Assembly (NCBI GenBank): GCA_946221065.1
Contig: CAMIIO010000012.1
Location: 1 to 64,000 of the forward strand
Direction: 5' to 3'
From: an uncultured Rothia sp.
Lineage (GTDB): Bacteria; Actinomycetota; Actinomycetes; Actinomycetales; Micrococcaceae
DNA: 64,000 nt
Part shown: in pieces, positions 1-8,846 of the stretch
Numbering within the stretch: position 1 is the stretch's first letter
Layout of the letters: every line of letters starts with the position of its first letter
The notes under the pieces: generated by a model
Databases searched by the model: none
What the model was told of the DNA's origin: nothing
What the model saw: only the letters and a program-made list of their open reading frames with translations
Translations under genes and position numbers: made by a program

Positions 1-56
1 CCCTTCGCACGGCTCCTATCATCCTCGCGCGCTCGGATCCGCCGTGCTCAGCTCAA

Positions 57-629
57 CTAGTGACCAAACGGGTCAGGATCAACACCCGGTAACCACGAAT
101 TGCCATCAACCGTCCAACCCTCACGCTTCACAACCTTCTTAGCCTTCGCAGACCACTTCCGATTCAAACGATTCACATACAACTTTCCGTCCAAATGATC
201 AGTCTCATGCTGCATCACACGAGCAAACCAACCATTCGCCTCAAACTTCAACGGATTGCCCTCAACATCAAACCCGGTAACCTGCACCCAATCCGCACGC
301 TTCAGCGGAAAACCATACCCGGGAAATGAAAGACAACCCTCCTCCTCAGTCTCAGGATCAGGATCAGCAGAAGAAACCTTACCCAACATCAACAGCGGAT
401 TCACCACCACACCCACAGGAGGTACGCCGTCATCATTCTCAAACTTATAGGTAAAAAGACGAAGACCCACCCCTACCTGAGGCGCAGCCAAACCAACCCC
501 GTGAGAAGCCTCCTGCGTCTCATACATATCCGCAACCAACTTCTTCAAATCATCATCAAAAGAAGTCACCGGAGCAGCCGGGCGGTGCAAAACAGGATTA
601 CCGTGAACCACGATAGGGAGAACCGTCAT
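57..629 (-). CDS. def: peptide deformylase
   Basis: Removes the N-formyl group from the initiator methionine of new proteins in the cytoplasm, using a bound metal ion. All three family motifs are visible in the 190-residue protein: GVGLAAPQ near residue 44, EGCLSFPG near 97 (the Cys is a metal ligand) and QHETDHLDG near 140 (the HExxH pair of His ligands and the catalytic Glu). Length is normal for the family. It lies downstream of orn and tRNA-His on the same strand, separated from the tRNA by a terminator hairpin, so it probably has its own promoter. The stop codon is only about 57 bases from the window edge, so nothing can be said about what follows it. Confidence 0.96.
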   Translation of the reverse strand: MTVLPIVVHGNPVLHRPAAPVTSFDDDLKKLVADMYETQEASHGVGLAAPQVGVGLRLFTYKFENDDGVPPVGVVVNPLLMLGKVSSADPDPETEEEGCLSFPGYGFPLKRADWVQVTGFDVEGNPLKFEANGWFARVMQHETDHLDGKLYVNRLNRKWSAKAKKVVKREGWTVDGNSWLPGVDPDPFGH

Positions 630-700
630 GAAGAAACCTCACTCAAACTAGAAAATACCCGCTACCGAAAAGAGGGGAGGGGGAAGAAAAGGGTAAGAAA

Positions 701-733
701 AAGGGTCGTTATGACTTTGCCATAACGACCCTT
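701..733 (-). terminator. terminator after tRNA-His
   Basis: A perfect 13-bp inverted repeat (701-713 with 721-733) surrounds a 7-base loop. Read on the minus strand it is followed by a T-rich run, so it fits a factor-independent terminator for the tRNA-His transcript, ahead of def. Confidence 0.75.
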
Positions 734-741
734 ATCTTTGG

Positions 742-815
742 GGTGATCGACGGGGGTTGAACCCGCGACCTCCTGGACCACAACCAGGCGCTCTGCCGAC
801 TGAGCTACGACCACC
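742..815 (-). tRNA. tRNA-His (GTG)
   Basis: A full cloverleaf reads on the minus strand. A 7-bp acceptor stem with one G-T wobble is followed by the D arm (GCTCAGTCGGCAGAGC), a CCTGG/CCAGG anticodon stem around TTGTGGT, and a T arm with TTCAACC. The anticodon GTG gives histidine. The extra 5' G (815) opposite a C discriminator (742) is the hallmark of tRNA-His. No CCA is encoded. Confidence 0.95.
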
Positions 816-925
816 ATATGCTAAACCCAATCAGTACAAACTGTTTGCGTTCGGCAACAGAGAATACTTTACAAGAGATCTCAAGAAAACCAAAATCAAG
901 ACCAGCAAAATTATTGTGAAGGTGA

Positions 926-1588
926 TCACTTTGAGATTTTAGTAGTCACCATACAAACTCTTGCGCACTTTTGTAGCTCTTGACGCGTTTTCACAACTTC
1001 CTGAGCGATAGCCTGCGCCTGCTTGGAATCGGGACCGGGCGCTTCCACAAAAACCGCTTTGCGATAGTAGCGAAGCTCATCGATAGAGTCACGGATATCA
1101 CCAAGAGCACGATGATTGCCAGTTTTAGCCGGAGCGTTATAGAGAGCCTTAGGGAACCAGCGACGCGACAGCTCTTTAATCGTAGAGACATCAATCACTC
1201 GATAATGTAGATAGTCAATCAGTTCTGGCATATCTCGGGCAAGAAAAGTCTTATCCGTACCAATAGAATTTCCGGCAAGCTGCGCCTTCCGAGCCTCCGG
1301 AACAAACTCTTTAATATATGCCAGTACCTGCTCCTGAGCATCTTCCATAGTGGTGCCAGAATCTAACTCTTCCAACAAACCAGATGTTTTATGCATATTT
1401 GTTACAAAATCATCCATCTGTTCAACGGATTCCGAAGAGGGCTTAATCACCACATCCACACCCTCACCCAAAATATTAAGCTCCGCATCGGTTACTAGAA
1501 CCGCCACCTCAATAAGGGCATCATCTGTCAGTGAAAGACCGGTCATCTCACAGTCAATCCATACAATTCGTTCATTTGAAATAGACAT
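926..1588 (-). CDS. orn: oligoribonuclease
   Basis: A 3'-5' exoribonuclease that degrades 2-5 nt RNA oligomers, and in related bacteria pGpG, to mononucleotides. The protein starts MSISNERIVWIDCEMTG, with the first DEDDh acidic pair at D12 and E14; the C-terminal half carries NHRALGDIRDSI, the ExoIII-type His/Asp motif. At 220 residues it is slightly longer than the usual 180-210 because of a C-terminal tail after the last helix. It is transcribed toward tRNA-His and def, and away from the mannosyltransferase gene. Confidence 0.95.
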   Translation of the reverse strand: MSISNERIVWIDCEMTGLSLTDDALIEVAVLVTDAELNILGEGVDVVIKPSSESVEQMDDFVTNMHKTSGLLEELDSGTTMEDAQEQVLAYIKEFVPEARKAQLAGNSIGTDKTFLARDMPELIDYLHYRVIDVSTIKELSRRWFPKALYNAPAKTGNHRALGDIRDSIDELRYYRKAVFVEAPGPDSKQAQAIAQEVVKTRQELQKCARVCMVTTKISK

Positions 1589-1737
1589 CCCTCCAATCTA
1601 CCTGCATTTGCTCCTCTGAATCCACGATAAGTCGCGTAATAGGGGAGTCGATTCCAGAACCCTCTGCCGATACCCATAGGAAAGGCCATACCCGGTAGTA
1701 TTTTCAACTGAAGAGTCTAGTTAAGCGCAGGAGTTTC

Positions 1738-3303
1738 ATGTCCACAGCACAGATTGATCAGCAGGTAGAATCGAGGCGAGTTCTCCGGCGCCGACGAACA
1801 AAATATATCTACGGTAGTCCCCTGCGAACCGTTATTCTTGGCACCCTTGGGTCTTTATTGATGATGTTCAGCTCTTTCGGGGTGGGGTGGCTCTCGGACG
1901 CTTCCTCTTTCCACCGCCAACCGCTCATCATCAACCTTCGCTACAACGTCAGCGGCATTATCCTATGCATCGTCTTGCTAGCAGTGGGAGGCATGATTAT
2001 GTGCCGCGAATGGTTACGTCTCTCCCAAAAACTGGTGGTATGGCGCGGAAACGCTAAAAGATGGACATGGCTTGCCATTATCTGTTGGACTGCCCCCCAG
2101 CTCGTGGCTTTCCCCCTATTCTCTCGAGACATTTTCTCCTATTTCGCTCAAGGGCGCGTTATGGTTTCGGGGCAGAACCCCTACGAAGTGGGAGTCTCAT
2201 CAGTCAACAACTTTTTCCAATACGGCGCTGACCCGTTATGGGCGCAATCACCGCCTCCGTACGGGCCAGTATTCCTCTGGATTGAGCAAGCAGTAGCATG
2301 GATTGCGGGGCCAAATGTTGATCTCGGTATCTATCTGTTACGAGGAGTCGCCGTCGTCGGCATTGCTCTTATTGCCATCTTCGTTCCCAAACTCGCAGCA
2401 TTACACGGTATCAATGAGACACGAGCCCTATGGCTGGTAGTAGCCAACCCACTATTTATTGCACAATTTGTCACAGCCGGACACAACGATGCGCTAATGA
2501 CCGGTTTTGCTGTTGCTGGAGTATATCTGGCTGCCAGATACAGAAACTGGTGGGGAGGGCTAGTAGGGGTCACGCTGGTAACTATGGCAGTAGCAGTAAA
2601 ACCCATTGCCCTTGTGGTGCTTCCCTTTGTGGGACTACTCTGGGCAGGTAAAAATGCTTCCTGGACACGAAAATTCTTTTTCTGGGCCCTAACTCTTGGA
2701 GTTTTCGCCGCAGAAATGGCGATCATGGGCCTTATCAACGGATTTGGATTTGGCTGGATAGGGGCACTATCTACAACCGAAGGTCAATTCATTTGGTACG
2801 CACCCGTAGGCTTTTTGTCCTGGATTGCCGGAGTAATTATTTCCGTGCTCTTTGGAGGACTGTTAGGGGATGCTGCGCGCGACACCATTGGCTCTGCCGG
2901 AAAAATGCTGGGCATGCTCTTGGCTGTAGTACTCATGTTTGTTGGCAAAGACGAACGCCTGATACGTAGGATTGGCTTGGCAATCGCGTGCGTAGTCATG
3001 TTCTCACCCATGATCCAATCCTGGTATCTGCTCTGGTTTATACCATTCCTTGCCGTATCTGGTATTCGCACCGGGTGGCAACTTGACTACTACTTCATCA
3101 CTACGCTGTTCTTTATGATCTACGCAGTGAGTGATCAGCTAGATGTCTCGCCCTACATCCAAGACTTTGATACCAATATGGGTCGCCTAATTGCCGTCGT
3201 CGTATCCATGGGATATGCGGCCTATCTGGTGTTTATTGATCCAGCCACCCGCCGTGTACTACGCCGAGGAAAGCGATCATCGGTGTATCAGCTTGTCATC
3301 TAA
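1738..3303 (+). CDS. mptB: MptB-like alpha-1,6-mannosyltransferase (GT-C membrane enzyme)
   Basis: A polytopic membrane protein of 521 residues, with an Arg-rich cytoplasmic N-terminus followed by about a dozen hydrophobic segments. The stretch FPLFSRDIFSYFAQGR near residue 128 holds the acidic motif expected in a first loop of GT-C enzymes, and GHNDALMTG lies near 249. This matches the actinobacterial polyprenol-phosphomannose-dependent MptA/MptB family, which builds the alpha-1,6 mannan core of lipomannan-type glycolipids on the outer face of the membrane. MptA and MptB are hard to separate by eye, so the symbol is provisional. The gene stands alone, with tRNA-Arg following. Confidence 0.8.
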   Translation: MSTAQIDQQVESRRVLRRRRTKYIYGSPLRTVILGTLGSLLMMFSSFGVGWLSDASSFHRQPLIINLRYNVSGIILCIVLLAVGGMIMCREWLRLSQKLVVWRGNAKRWTWLAIICWTAPQLVAFPLFSRDIFSYFAQGRVMVSGQNPYEVGVSSVNNFFQYGADPLWAQSPPPYGPVFLWIEQAVAWIAGPNVDLGIYLLRGVAVVGIALIAIFVPKLAALHGINETRALWLVVANPLFIAQFVTAGHNDALMTGFAVAGVYLAARYRNWWGGLVGVTLVTMAVAVKPIALVVLPFVGLLWAGKNASWTRKFFFWALTLGVFAAEMAIMGLINGFGFGWIGALSTTEGQFIWYAPVGFLSWIAGVIISVLFGGLLGDAARDTIGSAGKMLGMLLAVVLMFVGKDERLIRRIGLAIACVVMFSPMIQSWYLLWFIPFLAVSGIRTGWQLDYYFITTLFFMIYAVSDQLDVSPYIQDFDTNMGRLIAVVVSMGYAAYLVFIDPATRRVLRRGKRSSVYQLVI

Positions 3304-3371
3304 CGCCCTGCACTTTGCTACCCACGAAAGAGCAGAGTAATATGGTGGGGGTCTTGTGCATAAGACCCTAA

Positions 3372-3444
3372 GCCTCAGTAGCTCAGTGGATAGAGCAGGA
3401 GCCTTCTAATCTCTTGGTCGGGGGTTCGACTCCCTCCTGGGGCA
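3372..3444 (+). tRNA. tRNA-Arg (TCT)
   Basis: The 73-nt cloverleaf has acceptor stem GCCTCAG/CTGGGGC (one T-G wobble), discriminator A, a D arm with GCTC/GAGC and a T loop TTCGACT. The anticodon loop CTTCTAA gives TCT, arginine (AGA codons). The closing pair of the anticodon stem is a C-T mismatch. No CCA is encoded. Confidence 0.93.
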
Positions 3445-3456
3445 CAACAGAATACG

Positions 3457-3503
3457 AAAAACCCCGCTCTGACTAGGTGAAACTAGGCCGGGCGGGGTTT
3501 TCT
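3457..3503 (+). terminator. terminator after tRNA-Arg
   Basis: An AAAAACCCCGC ... GCGGGGTTTTCT inverted repeat lies 12 bases after the tRNA. It has a second small stem in its loop and a T-rich tail, so it is a factor-independent terminator. Confidence 0.8.
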
Positions 3504-3786
3504 GATACCGGGTTAAAAACCCCAGAGATGCCCAAGAACTGTCCAATTACAAACGAATTTTAGTGAAGTTCGGTGAATATCGCGAGCGCCTAAAACCCGA
3601 TGGTTGCGCTAGTCAGAGCGATTAAATGAATCTTAAACGAACCTCAAAAAATACCATTTTTAGACTGTTTTCACCGGTGTGAAAAATTCAAGGTGACTAG
3701 TCTGTGTTGCCAAGATTGCTCCAGGGCGGTCTTGGCAACTCAGGATGGTCACTCGTCCGCATGCGGCGGTAGGGCAGTAACGCTAG
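3504..3786. other. non-coding gap with two hairpins between tRNA-Arg and glsA
   Basis: No open frame with coding character is seen. Two inverted repeats stand out: TTTTCAC/GTGAAAA at 3668-3685 (4-base loop) and a perfect 10-bp GTTGCCAAGA/TCTTGGCAAC at 3706-3739 (14-base loop). Both lie downstream of glsA on its strand, so either may end that transcript, although neither has a strong T-tract. Confidence 0.5.
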
Positions 3787-5037
3787 CTAGCTTTCTTGAC
3801 GTAGTAGCTCGACGCCGTGCGGACGCTGTCGATCTTCTAATTTCAGCACGTTGTCGGGATCGTTAACCTTTACAGTTACTCCACCCTCCGCCAAACGGCG
3901 CAAACCCTCCAACAGCATTTCCCTACCAATATGATTCGTCTCGCTAATTCTGTGGAGATCCACTACTAGGTCCTGGAAATCTAGCTCAAGGTTTTCGAAG
4001 TAATCCAAAATTTCTTCAGCATTGGAGAAATCCACTCTTCCCTGAAGCTGTAAGGTCAGCGTAGAGCCCTCTTGCTTAGAGCTGCGGACGGCTTGATAGC
4101 TATAGGGCTCTGAGTTCATCACATGCAAGCCCATAGATTGCGAAAGCTCACGGAAAATCTTAATGCCGCGCACACTATTGCCTTGTTCATCAAGATTAGG
4201 AGAGAATGCCGCAACGCCCAGCTGGCTCGGAAGGGCTCCCACAATGCCACCGGACACACCAGACTTAGCAGGAATACCAACCTCTGCAAACCAGGTGCCT
4301 GAAGCGTTATACATACCCGCGGAAACCATCACCGAAAGCACCTTCCGGGCGACATCGGCGTCCATAACTTGCTCACCGGTAATCGGCTGTACCCCACCGT
4401 TGGCTAAGGTTGCGCCCATGACCGCGACGTCACAAATATTAACCTTGACTGCGCACTGAGCCACATAACCTGCCACCACATCGTGTGCTTCAAGGTCAAT
4501 AATGCCCAAACCCTTGAGCATGTGCCCCATAGCAAGATTGCGTTCAGCAGTGTCCATCTCGGACTGAAATATTTGACCGTCTATTGATAGCTCTCGGCCA
4601 GCTAAACGTGAAAAGAAGTCCCTCAAATATTCAACTCGGTCTTCACGCGAATTATGAGGCTCCAAAATTAAGCTGTGTACCGCTAACGCGCCAACATTGA
4701 TTAGCGGGTTATCAGGACGGTTACTACCTTCTTCCAGAGAAAGCTCGTTGAATGCCTCACCGGAAGGCTCCATACCCACCTTTTCATTCAAAACCTCCTC
4801 ACCATGCAGAGAAAGCGCCGCAGCGTACGCAAACGGCTTAGACATTGACTGCAATGTGAACTCCACATCGGTATCACCCACCGCGTAGCTACGGCCATCT
4901 ACAGTGGTTAGAGCAATACCAAAAGTCTTAATATCAGCATGCTTGAGGTCGGGGATATAGTCGGCAGGCTGTCCTCCATCTAAAGGACGAGTGCGCTCTA
5001 ATAGATCGTCAAGATAATCAATCACAGGGCTTTTCAT
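3787..5037 (-). CDS. glsA: glutaminase with C-terminal STAS domain
   Basis: Hydrolyses L-glutamine to glutamate and ammonia. The serine-dependent beta-lactamase-like glutaminase domain covers about residues 1-310; SMSK at 64-67 is the catalytic Ser-x-x-Lys pair and NPLINVGA is another family motif. From about 325 to 410 a STAS-type domain follows (LTLQLQGRVDFSNAEEIL, then DLVVDLHRISETNHIG), as in other long actinobacterial glutaminases (416 residues against about 310 for the short form). STAS domains often mediate regulation or partner binding; which applies here is unknown. Divergent from ssb, across an intergenic region rich in DnaA-box-like sites. Confidence 0.92.
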   Translation of the reverse strand: MKSPVIDYLDDLLERTRPLDGGQPADYIPDLKHADIKTFGIALTTVDGRSYAVGDTDVEFTLQSMSKPFAYAAALSLHGEEVLNEKVGMEPSGEAFNELSLEEGSNRPDNPLINVGALAVHSLILEPHNSREDRVEYLRDFFSRLAGRELSIDGQIFQSEMDTAERNLAMGHMLKGLGIIDLEAHDVVAGYVAQCAVKVNICDVAVMGATLANGGVQPITGEQVMDADVARKVLSVMVSAGMYNASGTWFAEVGIPAKSGVSGGIVGALPSQLGVAAFSPNLDEQGNSVRGIKIFRELSQSMGLHVMNSEPYSYQAVRSSKQEGSTLTLQLQGRVDFSNAEEILDYFENLELDFQDLVVDLHRISETNHIGREMLLEGLRRLAEGGVTVKVNDPDNVLKLEDRQRPHGVELLRQES

Positions 5038-5104
5038 TCCTACAGCCTAACGAACACAACGCAACCTTCTCAAAAGCCGATTTGAAGCGTTACTCCTGCC
5101 GAGG

Positions 5105-5186
5105 TTGTGGACACAAAAACCTGTGGATAAGGGAAAAGATATCCACAAATAAAAAATCAGCAGAAAATAGACGGTAGTTATCCACA
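5105..5186. promoter_or_regulatory. cluster of DnaA-box-like sites upstream of ssb
   Basis: Within 82 bases there are two perfect DnaA 9-mers, TGTGGATAA (5122-5130) and its opposite TTATCCACA (5178-5186). Two near matches lie beside them: TGTGGACAC at 5106-5114, one base from the high-GC form, and ATATCCACA at 5139-5147, one mismatch. The first two point one way and the last two the other. The cluster fills the glsA-ssb intergenic region, where it could bind DnaA to control ssb or act as a titration site. Binding is an inference. Confidence 0.6.
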
Positions 5187-5272
5187 GATTTCCCCAAAGC
5201 ACCTTCGGTTCCCTCAAAAACCTGTTTAGCTGTTGCTGAAGCACATCATCAGAATTAACAGAAAGAAGAACT

Positions 5273-5854
5273 ATGACCGACGTCGTTACCGTTCGCGGAT
5301 TTGTTGCTACTTCACCCACACAAACTAAACTGTCCTCCGGCGCGTCCGTCACTAATTTCCGGCTAGCATCCACCCCACGCTGGTATGACTCTCAACAACA
5401 ATGCTGGCGTGAAGGATCCACAAACTGGCTGACCATCAACGCCTTCCGTGGGCTTGCCCAAAATACTTCCCGCAGCGTCTTCGTAGGACAGCCGCTAATA
5501 GTCACCGGACGGCTCAACATCAAAACCTGGGAAAGACCAGACGGCACTAAAGGAACAAGCGCGGAAATCGACGCACAGTCCATTGGCCATGACCTCACCT
5601 TTGGGACAGCGTCCTTCACACGCACTATTCAAGGGAACGACACTGCACCTTCACAACCACAAAATACTAACCAAGAAAATACGTATAGAGACACCCGAGA
5701 AACAATCAAACAACACTCTGTCGAACAAGAACAAACACAAGAAAATCATCAAACAGCACACACCTCACCCCACTCTTTTCCGTCTCCCCACACAGACAGC
5801 GCGCTAGTGAGCAATACCGCTAACCGGCAGCACATTGCAGCGATGACGAGCTAG
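5273..5854 (+). CDS. ssb: single-stranded DNA-binding protein, paralogue without acidic tip
   Basis: The N-terminal 115 residues form an OB-fold SSB core (MTDVVTVRGFVATSP, NFRLASTPRWYD, NWLTINAFRGLAQN, GRLNIKTWERPDG). The remaining ~75 residues are a low-complexity Gln/Thr/His/Ser-rich linker. The protein ends HIAAMTS, lacking the acidic DDDIPF-type tip through which the main SSB recruits replication partners. It is therefore probably the second SSB found in many actinobacteria (SsbB type), used in recombination, stress or competence, rather than the replication SSB that normally sits with rpsF/rpsR. The start has a good AGAAAGAAG upstream. The preceding region carries DnaA-box-like sites. 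Confidence 0.88.
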   Translation: MTDVVTVRGFVATSPTQTKLSSGASVTNFRLASTPRWYDSQQQCWREGSTNWLTINAFRGLAQNTSRSVFVGQPLIVTGRLNIKTWERPDGTKGTSAEIDAQSIGHDLTFGTASFTRTIQGNDTAPSQPQNTNQENTYRDTRETIKQHSVEQEQTQENHQTAHTSPHSFPSPHTDSALVSNTANRQHIAAMTS

Positions 5855-5868
5855 GCAGCTCCCCACAA

Positions 5869-5905
5869 GAGGTGGCTTAGCCCTACCCCTGGGGAGAGCC
5901 ACCTC
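5869..5905 (+). terminator. hairpin after ssb
   Basis: A perfect 9-bp repeat GAGGTGGCT/AGCCACCTC lies 15 bases after the ssb stop. There is no T-tract, so it is a weak terminator or a 3'-end stabilising hairpin. Confidence 0.5.
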
Positions 5906-5955
5906 GCCCCCGCATAATCACTCTAAACTTGACTCGACCAGGTAGCCTTAAGAGC

Positions 5956-7635
5956 ATGGCAGAATTTATTTACACGATGAGCAAAGCCCGCAAAACCGTG
6001 GGCGACAAAGTCATCCTCAACGACGTATCCATGTCATTCTTCCCCGGCGCCAAAATCGGTATGGTTGGCCCCAACGGCGCGGGTAAATCCACCATCCTCA
6101 AAATCATGGCGGGACTGGACACTCCATCCAACGGCGAAGCACGACTCTCACCCGGTTACACCGTGGGTATCCTCCTGCAAGAACCACCCCTCAACGAAGA
6201 AAAAACCGTCCTCGGAAACGTAGAAGAAGGCGTGGGTGACATCAAGTCCAAGCTAGACCGCTACAACGAAATCTCCGAAGAAATGGCAAACCCCGACGCC
6301 GACTTCGACGCGCTCATGGAAGAAATGGGTAAACTCCAAGAGCACATCGACGCCGCCAACGCATGGGACCTCGACTCACAACTCGAACAAGCCATGGAAG
6401 CGCTACGCTGCCCACCTGCTGACGCCGACGTCAAAAACCTCTCCGGTGGTGAACGACGCCGCGTAGCCCTGTGCAAGCTCCTGCTAGAAAAACCCGACCT
6501 ACTCCTGCTCGACGAACCCACCAACCATCTCGACGCCGAATCGGTTCTCTGGCTAGAGCAACACCTACAAAGCTACGAAGGCGCCGTCATCGCCATCACC
6601 CACGACCGCTACTTCCTCGACCACGTAGCGCAATGGATTGCCGAAGTAGACCGCGGCAACCTCTACCCCTACGAAGGTAACTACTCCACCTACCTCGAAA
6701 AGAAGCGCGCACGTCTCGAAGTGCAGGGCAAAAAAGACGCCAAACTGGCAAAACGACTTTCCGACGAACTTGACTGGGTACGCTCCAACTCCAAAGGCCG
6801 TCAAACCAAGTCCAAGGCACGCCTGGCACGCTACGAAGAAATGGCAGCCGAAGCAGAGAAAACCCGCAAGCTGGACTTTGAAGAAATCCAGATTCCACCG
6901 GGACCGCGCCTGGGTAACGTCGTCATTGAAGCAGAAAATCTACAAAAAGGCTTCGACGGGCGTTCACTCATCAACGGACTCTCCTTCTCCCTACCCCGCA
7001 ATGGTATCGTCGGCGTCATCGGCCCCAACGGCGTTGGTAAATCCACCCTCTTCAAAACCATCGTAGGGCTCGAATCCCTCGACGGTGGCGAACTCAAAAT
7101 CGGTGAAACCGTCAAAATCTCCTACGTCGACCAGAACCGTGCCAACATCGACCCTGAAAAAACACTCTGGGAAGTTGTCTCCGACGGCCTCGACTACATC
7201 CAAGTCGGTCAAGTAGAAATGCCCTCCCGCGCCTACGTATCCGCCTTCGGATTCAAAGGCCCCGACCAGCAGAAAAAAGCCGGCGTCCTCTCCGGCGGTG
7301 AACGCAACCGACTCAACCTCGCGCTCACCCTCAAACAGGGCGGAAACCTACTGCTACTCGACGAACCCACCAACGACCTCGACGTCGAAACCCTAGCCTC
7401 ACTCGAAAACGCGCTACTCGAGTTCCCCGGCTGCGCCGTCGTCGTCTCCCACGACCGCTGGTTCCTCGACCGCGTAGCCACCCACATCCTCGCCTGGGAA
7501 GGTACCGAAGAACAACCCGACAACTGGTACTGGTACGAAGGAAACTTTGAATCCTACGAAAAGAACAAGGTTGAACGACTCGGACCAGAAGCGGCGAAAC
7601 CACGGCGGGTGGTTCACCGTAAGCTCACCCGCTAG
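5956..7635 (+). CDS. ettA: energy-dependent translational throttle protein EttA (ABC-F)
   Basis: A soluble ABC-F ATPase that binds the ribosomal E site and gates entry into elongation according to ATP/ADP ratio. Two ABC cassettes are visible in the 559-residue protein. The first has GPNGAGKST (38-46), LSGGERRR and DEPTNHLD; the second has GPNGVGKST, LSGGERNR and DEPTNDLD. The charged linker between them is of the EttA type. The start was set at MAEFIYTMSKARK, matching the family N-terminus, not at an ATG 27 bases upstream. Third codon positions are almost all C or A. The 3' end is partly repeated 100 bases downstream. Confidence 0.95.
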   Translation: MAEFIYTMSKARKTVGDKVILNDVSMSFFPGAKIGMVGPNGAGKSTILKIMAGLDTPSNGEARLSPGYTVGILLQEPPLNEEKTVLGNVEEGVGDIKSKLDRYNEISEEMANPDADFDALMEEMGKLQEHIDAANAWDLDSQLEQAMEALRCPPADADVKNLSGGERRRVALCKLLLEKPDLLLLDEPTNHLDAESVLWLEQHLQSYEGAVIAITHDRYFLDHVAQWIAEVDRGNLYPYEGNYSTYLEKKRARLEVQGKKDAKLAKRLSDELDWVRSNSKGRQTKSKARLARYEEMAAEAEKTRKLDFEEIQIPPGPRLGNVVIEAENLQKGFDGRSLINGLSFSLPRNGIVGVIGPNGVGKSTLFKTIVGLESLDGGELKIGETVKISYVDQNRANIDPEKTLWEVVSDGLDYIQVGQVEMPSRAYVSAFGFKGPDQQKKAGVLSGGERNRLNLALTLKQGGNLLLLDEPTNDLDVETLASLENALLEFPGCAVVVSHDRWFLDRVATHILAWEGTEEQPDNWYWYEGNFESYEKNKVERLGPEAAKPRRVVHRKLTR

Positions 7636-7744
7636 CTTCGCGTCGGGGTGTGCTGATCGGTGAACCTATTTCGCAGGTTTGCTGTTTCGGCTGGCGCCGG
7701 AAAACCTGCTTCATCTCCGTAAGCTTACCCGCTAGCTTCACGTC
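7617..7744. repeat. 28-bp direct repeat of the ettA 3' end, 100-bp spacing
   Basis: Positions 7617-7644, covering the last codons and stop of ettA, recur at 7717-7744 with two mismatches in 28 bases and an offset of exactly 100. Between the copies GCAGGTTT (7673-7680) and AAACCTGC (7702-7709) form an inverted repeat. This looks like a partial tail duplication and may contain the ettA terminator. Confidence 0.7.
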
Positions 7745-7833
7745 ACCAAACACAAAAACCAACCACAAAAACTGAGGGTCTGCACCACCACGGCGCAGAC
7801 TCTCAGCCTTTAAAAACCTAACCCGCAAACCCA

Positions 7834-8775
7834 CTAAATCTGGAACGGACTATCTACATCCTCACGAAACTCCGGCAAACGTAACATCGTCTCCTGAGCC
7901 ACCGTTGCCACATGCACACCATCAGCCGTAAAAAACTTACCCGTAGCCAACGACCGAGCATCCTGCGCGCTAGGAGAGTCCAACACATACAACAACCACT
8001 CATCAACACGCACCGAACGATGGAACCACATCGCGTGATCCAACGACGCCACACGCATACCCTCTTCCATCCAAAACTTACCGTGCGCACGCAACCCCGG
8101 CTCCACCGGCAAATAATCCGACGCATAAGCCAAAGCCGCCCGATGAATCACCGGATCATCACCCAACGGAGCAAAAGACTTCACCCAAGCCATAGACGCA
8201 GGACGCTGATCCGAATCCGCAGACAACCACAGCGGCTGATCAACATGACGAATATCAAAAGGACGCTCATAAGCAATCGAACGGGCAATAGGCAAAGGCA
8301 CATACCCCACTAAATCAGCAACACTCGGCAAAGATTCAGGCTCAGGCACACCATCAGGCATAACAGAACCATGCTCTGGACCCTGCGCAGGTTCCTGAAA
8401 AGAGGCAATAGATGAGAAAATCTCGGCTGAATCCTGATAAGCCTGGATCCTACGGGTAGAAAAAGACCTACCGTCATTAAGCTTACGCACACCAAAAGAC
8501 AGCGGCTGATCAACATCACCGGGACGAATAAAATACCCGTGAATCGAGTGAATCGCCCGATCGTCCGTCACTGTCTGTGAACCAGCAATAATTGCCTGAG
8601 CCAAAACCTGGCCACCAAAGACTCGACGCGTCTCACGATTAAGAGTCTCCGCACTAAAAACCATCTCCGTAGCGGTCTCCGACGGCTCACCCAAAGTGAG
8701 CATGCGTAAAAGCTCATTCACAGCGATCTGTTCTGAAGAGATACTTTCCGTACTATTTTTGTGAAAATCTTCCAT
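7834..8775 (-). CDS. tesB: acyl-CoA thioesterase II
   Basis: Hydrolyses acyl-CoA to free fatty acid and CoA in the cytoplasm. The 313-residue protein has the double-hotdog TesB layout. The first hotdog contains RRVFGGQVLAQAI and HSIHGYFIRPGD, followed by GRSFSTRRIQAYQ and the SIASFQ strand. The second contains ASMAWVKSFAPLGDD, ALAYASDYLPVEPG, SLDHAMWFHRS and DEWLLYVLDSPSA. Length is slightly above the usual ~290 because of an N-terminal extension. It is divergent from the unknown gene at 8847 across about 70 bases. Confidence 0.92.
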   Translation of the reverse strand: MEDFHKNSTESISSEQIAVNELLRMLTLGEPSETATEMVFSAETLNRETRRVFGGQVLAQAIIAGSQTVTDDRAIHSIHGYFIRPGDVDQPLSFGVRKLNDGRSFSTRRIQAYQDSAEIFSSIASFQEPAQGPEHGSVMPDGVPEPESLPSVADLVGYVPLPIARSIAYERPFDIRHVDQPLWLSADSDQRPASMAWVKSFAPLGDDPVIHRAALAYASDYLPVEPGLRAHGKFWMEEGMRVASLDHAMWFHRSVRVDEWLLYVLDSPSAQDARSLATGKFFTADGVHVATVAQETMLRLPEFREDVDSPFQI

Positions 8776-8846
8776 AAGTAAACTTTCTCATAACCGGTAA
8801 GGTTAATGAGTAATATCGTCCACAATGAGCGGAAATAGGTGCATAA

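Noticed and set aside
5038..5272. The DnaA-box cluster as the chromosomal origin
   Set aside because: dnaA, dnaN, recF, gyrB and rpmH are all absent around it, and only four boxes are seen; actinobacterial oriC has many more, between dnaA and dnaN.
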